64,000 bases of DNA from Sphingobacteriales bacterium (lineage in GTDB: Bacteria > Bacteroidota > Bacteroidia > Chitinophagales > Chitinophagaceae), in assembly GCA_016235125.1 (NCBI GenBank), contig JACRLZ010000004.1:496001-560000 (forward strand). Reading direction: 5' to 3'. The notes below the pieces were generated by a model that saw nothing but the letters and a program-made list of their open reading frames with translations, was not told the DNA's origin and did no database searches. A program made the translations under genes and the position numbers. Shown piece by piece: positions 54,085 to 62,400 of this stretch. Every line of letters begins with the position of its first letter. Position 1 is the stretch's first letter.

Positions 54085-54474
54085 TTAACGTTTAGAGAAC
54101 TGGTAGCTTCTTCTCGCTTTCTTATGACCGAATTTCTTACGTTCAACAGACCTTGGGTCTCTTTTCAGCAAACCGGCTGCTTTAAGTGCAGGGCGAAAAT
54201 CAGCATTCAGTTCCAGCAACACCCGGGCAATGCCGAGCATCGCTGACTCAGCCTGTCCCTTCACGCCGCCACCTGATGCATTAATCTTTATATCAAATTT
54301 AGTTACCGCATCTACTACTTTCAGCGGACGTTCTACCTGGTTTTGCAGATATACCAGGGGAAAATAAGTTTTATAGTCCTTGTCGTTCACTGTGATTTTT
54401 CCATCTCCCTTGGAGATAAAAACCCGGGTCACAGCTTCTTTACGACGACCCACTCCGTTTTTTTGTTTTTCCAT
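54085..54474 (-). CDS. rpsI: 30S ribosomal protein S9
   Basis: A 129-residue protein. It has the family pattern GRRKEAVTRVFI at the start, the conserved GGGVKGQAESAMLGIARVL, and the end RDPRSVERKKFGHKKARRSY with the invariant C-terminal KR that reaches the tRNA. It follows rplM after a heptamer-repeat spacer and precedes rpsB by 38 bases. Confidence 0.97.
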   Translation of the reverse strand: MEKQKNGVGRRKEAVTRVFISKGDGKITVNDKDYKTYFPLVYLQNQVERPLKVVDAVTKFDIKINASGGGVKGQAESAMLGIARVLLELNADFRPALKAAGLLKRDPRSVERKKFGHKKARRSYQFSKR

Positions 54475-54480
54475 TTTATG

Positions 54481-54543
54481 TTTAGCTTTTAGCTTTTAGC
54501 TGCTAGCCGCAAGCCTGTAGCTTGAAGCTTGTAGCTTGAGCTG
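54481..54543. repeat. Nine-unit heptamer array between rplM and rpsI
   Basis: Plus-strand units are TTTAGCT x3, GCTAGCC, GCAAGCC, TGTAGCT, TGAAGCT, TGTAGCT, TGAGCTG. All keep a 7-bp period with an AGC core at positions 4-6, except the last unit. The array fills the whole 71-base gap between two ribosomal protein genes that are co-transcribed. Because AGCT is self-complementary, several hairpin registers are possible. Confidence 0.8.
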
Positions 54544-54545
54544 TT

Positions 54546-54989
54546 TTAAAATTTCAATTCTTTCGGATTTTGTGCCTTATGCGGATGCTCTGCGCCAACG
54601 TACACAAATAATTTTTTGAACATCTTACGTCCAAGACGATTTTTGGGAAGCATGCCTTTTACCGCTCTTTCCACAATTACTTCCGGACGGCGTTTCATCA
54701 GGTTGCTTGCTGTTTCCTCTTTCAATCCACCAGGGTAACCGGTGAAATGATCATAGATCTTCTGGTTCATTTTGTTGCCGGTCAGCACCACTTTTTCCGC
54801 ATTGATTACAACAATGTAATCGCCGGTGTCGACATGAGGTGTATAGTATGCCTTATTCTTGCCACGCAGTATGGCAGCAATCTTGGCACACATACGACCC
54901 ACGGTTTGATTAGTACCGTCCACAACATACCAGTTGCGCTTTACGGTAGCCTCGTTCGCATGTTTGGTTGTGAAATGTAGTTTACTCAT
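54546..54989 (-). CDS. rplM: 50S ribosomal protein L13
   Basis: A 147-residue protein of normal length. Motifs are [57 protein letters not shown] and [18 protein letters not shown]. It is the first gene of the rplM-rpsI-rpsB-tsf transcript. The leader holds a long imperfect palindrome (55015-55063) and a -7-like TATCTTCG further upstream. Confidence 0.97.
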   Translation of the reverse strand: MSKLHFTTKHANEATVKRNWYVVDGTNQTVGRMCAKIAAILRGKNKAYYTPHVDTGDYIVVINAEKVVLTGNKMNQKIYDHFTGYPGGLKEETASNLMKRRPEVIVERAVKGMLPKNRLGRKMFKKLFVYVGAEHPHKAQNPKELKF

Positions 54990-55014
54990 CTTTTAAATTT
55001 TAATTTTTTCCTTG

Positions 55015-55063
55015 TCATCCTGCCTGCCCCGATGACTATCGTGGGAGCGGAGTCGAAGGATGA
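55015..55063. repeat. REP-like palindrome in the rplM leader
   Basis: TCATCCT (55015-55021) and AGGATGA (55057-55063) enclose a nested pair, CCCGAT and ATCGTGGG. The outer half, GTCGAAGGATGA, belongs to the same repeat type as TTCGACAAGCTCAGGGTGACA at 59416-59440, which is common in bacterial intergenic regions. Here it lies in the 5' leader of the ribosomal protein operon. Confidence 0.6.
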
Positions 55064-55101
55064 TCGCCGCTATCCCGGCAATCGGTTTTTTAAATGGGCT
55101 G

Positions 55102-55109
55102 CGAAGATA
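55102..55109 (-). promoter_or_regulatory. -7-like element of the rplM operon
   Basis: TATCTTCG on the minus strand lies about 112 bases before the L13 start. If used, the mRNA leader would include the REP-like palindrome. Confidence 0.4.
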
Positions 55110-55250
55110 GGTTTGCGACAATTCACAGCCTAAATTTTACGAAAGAATTTTTATAGCTCCTTTGTAAACAACTGATTTTCAGCAAAAATTTTGCCCTGCA
55201 ATTTTAATAATCAAAATTGACCTTATATTTAGGGCTCAACAATATTTACA

Positions 55251-55853
55251 ATGCCTACACATCATCTCGGCCGTTCCAGTTTTGGAAATCCTGCAAACGC
55301 CGGCAACCTGATGACCCTTGAAGAAGCCTATCAATTATTATATGATTGGGTACCCAATGAACGTCTCCGGCTGCACATGAAGCAAGTGGCAGCCAACATG
55401 AAGGCATGGGCCATTGAAAAAGAAAATGCTGATGAACAAGCAGCATTAAAATGGGAATTGGCCGGGCTGTTGCATGATGCCGATTGGGAAAAATTTCCGG
55501 ATGATCATTGCCGCATTATCATTGAAGAACTTGAAAGAAGAAATATTGATCCCGATGTTATCCACTGCATCGCATCACATGGCCCCGGATACTTTGGCGT
55601 AGAGCCGGTAAATCAAATGGACAAAATGATATATGCCATTGATGAATTGTCAGGCTTTGTACATGCGGCCGCCCTCATCAGACCTACAAGATATGATGGT
55701 CTTGAAGTAAAAAGTGTAGTGAAAAGATTAAAAACTCCCTCTTTTGCCGCCCAGGTAAGCCGGGAAGACATAAATGATGCCGTTTCCCGTGCTGCTGTTT
55801 CCCTCGAAGAGCTTATTCAATTCATCATCGATCATCAGAAGGATGTGTCGTAA
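55251..55853 (+). CDS. HD-domain protein (putative phosphohydrolase)
   Basis: A 200-residue protein with the metal-binding HD pattern: an upstream His in RLRLHMKQVAANM, then LAGLLHDADWEKFPDDHC (HD at the centre) and IHCIASHGPGYFG. The layout matches small HDIG/YpgQ-like hydrolases that act on nucleotides or phosphates, but the substrate is not known. ATG 55251 is used; the second ATG at 55311 (MTLEEAYQLL) fits family starts better. Confidence 0.8.
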   Translation: MPTHHLGRSSFGNPANAGNLMTLEEAYQLLYDWVPNERLRLHMKQVAANMKAWAIEKENADEQAALKWELAGLLHDADWEKFPDDHCRIIIEELERRNIDPDVIHCIASHGPGYFGVEPVNQMDKMIYAIDELSGFVHAAALIRPTRYDGLEVKSVVKRLKTPSFAAQVSREDINDAVSRAAVSLEELIQFIIDHQKDVS

Positions 55854-55976
55854 AAATCCGCAGCAAAAAAACATTATGGTTTTTTTAAACCCGGCTGATT
55901 AAACCGGGTCACAAAAAACGGTTTAGTGTCCCTGCCCCTACGTAAAGAACATTAAGTCACCAAAAAATCAATCAGT

Positions 55977-57680
55977 ATGAGGAAGCTTTACGCTTTGCTC
56001 GCCGGCTTTATTTTTAGTCTGCTCAGCATCCACAGCGCCAATGCAAAAACCGTTACCCCCGACGTAGCCAATTTTACCTTTACCGTTAATGTACCCAACA
56101 ACGATATCATTTTTACCAATACTTCCATTATCGGAAGTGAACCCGGTCCACGAAAGGCCTTCTGGCATTTTGGAGACGGGGCTGTACAAATGACGCCTCC
56201 GCTGCAGGGCACACAGCATCATTATCAAACGGCAGGCACTTATAATGTTTGCCTGAAAATATATCGGTACTATACTAATACAAATGATTCTGTACTGACG
56301 GCACAGGTTTGTAAAACTGTGGTGATCGAAACAAATTGCCAGGCAGGTTTTCAAACTGTTTCTGTAACGAGTAATCCGCTGGCAAAATATTTTATTGCTC
56401 AACCGAATCATAGCCAGAATAAAAAACCGGTACGCATCTGCTGGAACTTTGGAGACGGAAGAGATACTTGCATTCAATACCCGACCACCTACACAGGACC
56501 CTATGCGGTTTACCATTTATATTCTCATCCCGGGAATTATAATGTTTGTGTAAATATCAGATATGATGGCGGCTGCGAGGCACAAAGTTGCCACCCGGTT
56601 CAGGTCGGCAATCCTGACAGTTGTCGTGCTGATTTTGAACGAGTGCAGGTTTCACCAAATGCCAATCCCTTACTGGCTTATTATAAAGCTCTTCCCTGGC
56701 ATAATAATAACCGCAAACCGGCAAGAGTATGCTGGAAATTTGGTGATGGCACAGATACCTGTATCAACTATCCTGAAAATTATACTGGTCCTTATGCCGT
56801 ATCACATCTTTACAATCATCCTGGATTCTATGAAGTATGTGTAAAGATCAATTACTATGGCGGTTGTGAAGCAAGAAAGTGTAAAGAAATACGGATCGCA
56901 AGACCCGATACCTGTAAAGCTGATTTTGAAAGAATTCCGGTAACTACAACCAATAATCCTTTGCGGGTTTATTACAAAGCGCTGCCATGGCACAACAATA
57001 ATAAAAAGCCTCAAAGAATATGCTGGCAGTTTGGCGATGGCAGAGATACCTGTGTCAATTATTCACAGGCTTATGTAGGATCCTATACGGTGGGTCACAC
57101 CTACAACCATCCCGGTTTGTATGAAGTATGCGTAAAGATCATTTACTATGGTGGTTGTGAAGCAAGAAAATGCAAACCCGTTCGGGTAGGAAGACCTGAT
57201 TCATGCAAGGCTGATTTTGTAAAGCTGCCCATCATCTCTGTCAATGATCCATTAAAGGCAGTATTTAAAGCATTGCCATGGCATAACAATAATAAAAAGC
57301 CGCAAAGAATATGCTGGACTTTTGGCGATGGCAGAGATACCTGCATCAACTATCCTGAAAATTACAATGGACAGTATATCGTCACTCACAGGTATAATCA
57401 TCCGGGCATATATGAAGTATGTGTGAACATTCGCTACTATGGCGGTTGTGAAGCACAAAAATGTAAACCAGTACGGATAGGCCCAAGACCTGATAGCTGC
57501 AGGGCGGATTTTCAAAGAATTCCTGTAGCAACCACCAATAATCCATTAAGGGCTTATTTCAAAGCATTGCCCTGGCACAACAATAACAAGAAACCACAAA
57601 GGATATGCTGGACTTTTGGCGATGGCAGAGATACCTGTATCAACTATTTATTTCAAAGCATTGCCCTGGCACAACAATAA
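55977..57680 (+). CDS. PKD-repeat T9SS surface protein, first part of a broken gene
   Basis: The first 567 residues of a PKD-repeat protein with a signal peptide ending HSANA. After a first divergent PKD domain, units of about 97 residues follow, each with the pattern C-ADF, KALPWHNNN, ICWTFGDGRDTC, YNHPGxYEVCV and YGGCEAxKC. The frame is lost at the exact 94-bp tandem duplication 57554-57741: the last 14 residues (INYLFQSIALAQQ) are out-of-frame. The rest continues in the frame starting at 57648. With one copy removed, the gene would be one 1062-residue ORF. Confidence 0.8.
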   Translation: MRKLYALLAGFIFSLLSIHSANAKTVTPDVANFTFTVNVPNNDIIFTNTSIIGSEPGPRKAFWHFGDGAVQMTPPLQGTQHHYQTAGTYNVCLKIYRYYTNTNDSVLTAQVCKTVVIETNCQAGFQTVSVTSNPLAKYFIAQPNHSQNKKPVRICWNFGDGRDTCIQYPTTYTGPYAVYHLYSHPGNYNVCVNIRYDGGCEAQSCHPVQVGNPDSCRADFERVQVSPNANPLLAYYKALPWHNNNRKPARVCWKFGDGTDTCINYPENYTGPYAVSHLYNHPGFYEVCVKINYYGGCEARKCKEIRIARPDTCKADFERIPVTTTNNPLRVYYKALPWHNNNKKPQRICWQFGDGRDTCVNYSQAYVGSYTVGHTYNHPGLYEVCVKIIYYGGCEARKCKPVRVGRPDSCKADFVKLPIISVNDPLKAVFKALPWHNNNKKPQRICWTFGDGRDTCINYPENYNGQYIVTHRYNHPGIYEVCVNIRYYGGCEAQKCKPVRIGPRPDSCRADFQRIPVATTNNPLRAYFKALPWHNNNKKPQRICWTFGDGRDTCINYLFQSIALAQQ

Positions 57681-57741
57681 CAAGAAACCACAAAGGATAT
57701 GCTGGACTTTTGGCGATGGCAGAGATACCTGTATCAACTAT
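57554..57741 (+). repeat. Exact 94-bp tandem duplication
   Basis: Bases 57554-57647 are repeated without change at 57648-57741, with no spacer. The unit covers the KALPWHNNN to GDGRDTCIN part of a PKD module. Since 94 = 31 x 3 + 1, the second copy shifts the frame by one and splits the gene. The flanking base before the first copy (C at 57553) differs from that before the second (T at 57647), which bounds the unit. Confidence 0.92.
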
Positions 57742-59259
57742 CCGGCAAACTACAATGGCCAATATGTAGTTGCCCATCAATATCAGCATCCGGGACAATA
57801 TGAAGTGTGTGTGAACATTCGCTACTACGGCGGTTGTGAAGCACATAAATGTAAACCAATACAGATAGGCCCAAGACCCGATAGTTGTCGTGCAGATTTT
57901 GAAAGAATTCCCAATACATCTAATACACCGCTAAGAGTATATCTCCGTGCACTGCCGTGGCACAATAATAATAAGAAGCCACAAAGGATATGCTGGACAT
58001 TTGGCGATGGCAGAGATACCTGTATCAACTATCCGGCAAACTACACAGGTCAATATTTGGTTGCGCATAATTACCAGCATCCCGGAGTGTACCAGGTATG
58101 TGTGAACATCCGTTACTTCGGTGGTTGTGAAGCACAAAAATGTAAACCTCTTCAGGTTGGCGAAAGACCTGATAGCTGCAGGGCAGATTTTGAGAGAGCT
58201 CCACTTACTGCCAATACTCCGTTAACGGTTGGATTTAAAGCATTGCCCTGGCATAACAATAATAAAAAGCCACAAAGGATATGCTGGACATTCGGCGATG
58301 GCAGAGACACATGTATCAATTATCCTGAAAATTATACAGGACAATATGTAGTGGCTCATCAATATCAGCACCCGGGACAATATGAAGTGTGTGTGAACAT
58401 TCGCTACTACGGCGGCTGTGAAGCACATAAATGTAAACCCATTGTGGTGCCTCCACCCCAGGTCAATTGTACAGTGAGGTTGTTTGAGATCACTCCGTCA
58501 ATAACCAGTTTGGTTCGTGGATTCCTTGCTATTCCAACATCCGCACCACCAAGCAGACCCATACGCATTTGCTGGTATTTTGGTGATGGCGAGGATACCT
58601 GCATCATGCTAAATCCCAACCAGCCATTACCTAATCTGTTCATACGCCATACTTATCCGGGCCCCGGTGTGTACAGGGCTTGTGTGAAAGTAAGGTTTGA
58701 GAACGGATGTGTGGCCGAAGATTGCAAAGAAGTGGTGATACGCAGTGCAACCAATATCTGCGGAGGCTATATGACTGATTCACTGATTGGCCCCAGAACA
58801 TTTAAGTTCAAAGGCTTCAGCATACATGCCCCTAATGATGAAGTACTGCTTTATCGCTGGACGTTTGGTGATGGCACCAGTGCACTGGGTCGTGAAGTGA
58901 CACATACATACAGCCAGGGTGGCAACTATAATGTATGTCTGTACATCACCACAAGGCTGGGCTGCGAGACAAAGATCTGCAGAACGGTAAGAGTGCCGGG
59001 AAATAATCAACCAGCACTGGTTCTTACACCCAACCCGGTGATCAATGTGCTGCATGCAGCTTTCTTCTCAACACATACCGAAACAGTGAATATAAGAATA
59101 CTGAACTCTATGGGTAATGTGGTAAGAACCTATTTGAGGAATGCAACCGTAGGGCCGAACACATGGAATTTTGACCTCAGCACATTGCTGCCCGGAGTTT
59201 ATTCCTTCGTGGTACAATCACCCAATCAACTGGCAAGCGCCATATTTATAAAATTGTAG
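57616..59259 (+). CDS. PKD-repeat T9SS surface protein, second part of a broken gene
   Basis: The continuation in frame +1; the real sequence starts at 57648 within the second copy of the 94-bp duplication. It carries the remaining PKD units (ICWTFGDGRDTCINYPAN and later ICWYFGDGEDTC, YRWTFGDGTSALG) and ends in a type A T9SS sorting domain (VLTPNPVINVLHAAFF, VNIRILNSMGNVV, LLPGVYSFVVQS). The ATG at 57616 reads nonsense from the first copy, so this half alone would lack a signal peptide and could not be exported. A hairpin terminator follows. Confidence 0.8.
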   Translation: MAMAEIPVSTIYFKALPWHNNNKKPQRICWTFGDGRDTCINYPANYNGQYVVAHQYQHPGQYEVCVNIRYYGGCEAHKCKPIQIGPRPDSCRADFERIPNTSNTPLRVYLRALPWHNNNKKPQRICWTFGDGRDTCINYPANYTGQYLVAHNYQHPGVYQVCVNIRYFGGCEAQKCKPLQVGERPDSCRADFERAPLTANTPLTVGFKALPWHNNNKKPQRICWTFGDGRDTCINYPENYTGQYVVAHQYQHPGQYEVCVNIRYYGGCEAHKCKPIVVPPPQVNCTVRLFEITPSITSLVRGFLAIPTSAPPSRPIRICWYFGDGEDTCIMLNPNQPLPNLFIRHTYPGPGVYRACVKVRFENGCVAEDCKEVVIRSATNICGGYMTDSLIGPRTFKFKGFSIHAPNDEVLLYRWTFGDGTSALGREVTHTYSQGGNYNVCLYITTRLGCETKICRTVRVPGNNQPALVLTPNPVINVLHAAFFSTHTETVNIRILNSMGNVVRTYLRNATVGPNTWNFDLSTLLPGVYSFVVQSPNQLASAIFIKL

Positions 59260-59291
59260 TCAACCTTTTTCTTACGTCAGGGCTAACACAC

Positions 59292-59322
59292 AAAAAGCCG
59301 TCTCCTTGTGAGGCGGCTTTTG
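59292..59322. terminator. Intrinsic terminator
   Basis: AAAAGCCG and CGGCTTTT form an 8-bp stem around a 13-base loop, with A and T runs on the outside. It follows the PKD gene. Confidence 0.75.
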
Positions 59323-59341
59323 CATTCCTATCATTTATCTT

Positions 59342-59413
59342 TTAGTTGGATAAATACTTTTTACTTATCTCATCATAAACCTTTATCAACTCATTCGCAT
59401 TCCCCTTATCATC
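59342..59413 (-). pseudogene. C-terminal remnant of a second GH53-like gene
   Basis: On the minus strand the frame ending at 59342 reads DDKGNANELIKVYDEISKKY then LSN and stop. It is plainly homologous to the end of the neighbouring GH2-GH53 protein (DDKGQSNDYLRKYDEISKNF, LK, stop), about half the residues being identical. It continues only about 22-24 residues and then runs into a REP-like sequence. It is the tail of a duplicated, mostly deleted gene. Confidence 0.75.
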
Positions 59414-59415
59414 AC

Positions 59416-59440
59416 CTTTCGACAAGCTCAGGGTGACAAT
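59416..59440. repeat. REP-like short repeat
   Basis: CTTTCGACAAGCTCAGGGTG followed by ACAAT is of the type often dispersed in intergenic DNA. A related sequence, much longer and palindromic, lies in the rplM leader (55015-55063). Here it forms the breakpoint of the GH53 remnant. Confidence 0.5.
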
Positions 59441-59460
59441 ATCGCTCCCCACAAGTATCA

Positions 59461-62400
59461 TCACTTTAGAAAGTTCTTACTTATCTCGTCATATTTTCTC
59501 AAATAATCATTCGATTGTCCCTTGTCATCAAAGAATTTTTCCCAGGTACTAAGCGGTTCCCAGATACAGGTGCCTTTGCCTTTTCCATTGGGCAGTTCAA
59601 AAGCCAGTTTATTCACTTCTTCTTTCAATGCAGAATATTCCACCACGATGATATCTTTATTATAGCGGCGTACCAGGTCATTCATATTATCCCGCAGATC
59701 ATCTAATGTGCCGTGCCATTTTGGATAATAAGAAAGACCGATGACATCAAAATAAACTCCCCTTGCCAGCATATTGTCAATAAAAAAAACTGATTCATCG
59801 TTCTGTCCGCCCAGCGCCATATGCAGCAGTAGGGTAATAGAAGGATCAACAGATTTTACAGCAGCCGTTCCGGCATTTATTAGTTGCGCCAGTTGATTGA
59901 TATTGGCCACATTACCTTCGGGCCATATCATTCCATGATTGATCTCGTTGCCCACCTGCACCATATCCGGCGCAGTGCCCTGGTCTTTTAATTGCTGTAT
60001 CACATCTTTGGTATAATCATACAAGGCTTTCTTCAGTTCTTCAAATGATAAATTTTTCCATGCTGCGGGTTTGTATTGTTTGCCGGGATCGGCCCAGTAA
60101 TCGCTATAATGAAAATCCAACAGCAACTTCATTCCCGCATCTTTTACTCTCTTTGCCATTTGTTTGGTATGGGCTAAATCACAGAATCCTTTACCCGGAG
60201 AGTAACCGCTGTCTCTCGCCGGGTCATTAAATATTCTCAACCGCACATAATTCAATCCATGATCTTTTAATATCTGTATCGCATCTTTTTCTACGCCATT
60301 ATCAGAGAATTTCATGCCTCTTGCTTCCAGTTCGGGTAAAAAAGAAATATCAGCGCCGAGCATTCTGGAGTCGGGAGTCGGGAGCCGAGAGTCGGGAGTC
60401 TGGTATTTTTTATCGATCGTTACTGTTGCCACTTTCTCAGGTGAAACAGTTTGAATATCGGTACCGCCACTCCACAATCCCGTTGCTTTTGCATTGAACT
60501 TTATCATACCCGGCGTAGTACCTGCCTGCACTATCACCTGGCATTTGCCGTTGAACAAAGTCCTTTGCCATGCGCCATCGGCACATTTATCCGGCTCATG
60601 GCTGCTGGGGTCGCCATTGCCTACACCGATAATCTTTCCCGGGCCTTCTATTTCAAACTGGATCATATTATCTGCATCGGGCACTTCTCTTCCTTCCCGG
60701 TCAACAACAGTGATATTAAGAACGGCTGCATCTTTTCCATCGGCGAGCATGGTGGTTTTGTAAGGAGTAACCACCACATCAACAGGCAAACCGGTGGTTT
60801 CAACTTTTTTCACCAGCTTTTTTCCTTTCTTGTAAGCAACGGCTTCTAATTTTCCTGGCTCATAATTTATGGTCCATTTCAAATGGCTGTTGCGGGGCAT
60901 ATCCTTCTTGCCCTTGCTTTTTCCATTCAGAAATAATTCTACATTGTCGGCATTTGTATTCACCCATACATCAATGGAATCACCAACCGGTTTATTCCAG
61001 CCCGGGCCTTTGCTTCTGAAATTCCAGTGCGGTGAAATGTGCAGCACATCTTTATCCGTCCACCAGCTTTGATAGTAGTAGTAAATATTTTTGGGGAAGC
61101 CGCACATATCCATGATGCCGAAATGCGAATTGATATTGGGCCATTGATAAGGTGTGGGTTCGCCACGGTAATCAAAACCTGTCCATACAAATCCGCCAAG
61201 CCAATAATCATTGGTAGCAGCTAATGTCCACCATGTTTCTGCTCTGCTGGCCCACCAGGGAAAACTGATATCCTGGTCCGGAACATAAGCCCGGATGGTA
61301 TCTTTTATATAAACACCTCTTGTAGTAACAGTGCTTCCCATTTCAGAACCCATCACGGGTTGTGATGGATGAGCTTTATGATATTCCTCTACCGCATAGT
61401 GGCGGTAATTAAATCCTCTGATAGGAATTACTTCGTTTACACCGTTCCGGGTATTACCATTATCTGCACCATAGCTACTGGTACGGGTCGGGTCAAGTTC
61501 CTTTTGTTTTTGTAATAATGTTTGTGCAATGCGTTTACCGTTGCTGCCATTCTGCACAGCCCATTCTTCATTACCAATTGACCACATGAATACAGATGGA
61601 TGATTGCGGTCACGAAGGATCAGTTTTTCAAACTGGTTCATGTATTCCGGGCTGCTGTTGAGCAAACGGTTCTCATCCAGCACCAGCATACCTAAACTAT
61701 CACAAGCATCCAGCAATTCAGGTGTGGGTGGATTATGACTGGTACGGTATGCATTCACTCCCATATTTTTCAATAAGCGGATACGATAGTACTGCAGATA
61801 ATCCGGTAATGCACTGCCCACCCCTGCATGGTCCTGATGATTGCAAACGCCAAATATTTTTGTGTATTTGCCATTTATAAACAAGCCGTTTGTTTTTATT
61901 TCAATAGTGCGGATGCCAAAACGTTGTTTTATGCTGTCAACCACTTTACCGTTTTGTTTGATCACAGAAATGACACGATAGAGATACGGATCTTCCAGCG
62001 ACCATAGCCTTGCTCCGGCTATAACAACGCTTTGATTCACGGTTGCAGTTCCATTAACGGTAAGAGAAAGGGGTTGTTCTTTTGTCTGCACCAGTTTTTT
62101 TCCACTCCGGTCTGTGATGTAGGAATAAACAGAGCAATTTGCTGATAATAAATTTTGATTGCTGATGGGTACTGATAAATTTACAGTCGCTACATCTCCT
62201 TTCACTTCTGTATAAACAAAATAGTTTTCCTGTTTGATATGAATATTGTTGTAACGGTTTAGCCATACATGCCGATAAATACCTGCGCCTTCATAAAACC
62301 ATCCTTCATATTGCGATGCATCAGCCCTTACCACCAGTATATTGTCTTTTCCAAAATTGATATAATCGGAAACATCATACTCTACCCCCATGTAACCGCT

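Noticed and set aside
53174..54989. Insertion sequence or mobile element explaining the repeats in the ribosomal protein cluster
   Set aside because: No transposase, target-site duplication or terminal inverted repeat of the usual kind; the arrays are short and heptamer-periodic.
55887..55911. ACCCGG/CCGGGT hairpin after the HD-domain gene as a terminator
   Set aside because: The stem is only 6 bp and no T run follows on the plus strand.
56400..58450. Regularly spaced near-identical DNA repeats of about 290 bases, suggestive of a CRISPR or satellite array
   Set aside because: They are codon-aligned PKD modules of a protein-coding gene; the period is far too long for CRISPR and the spacers are homologous.
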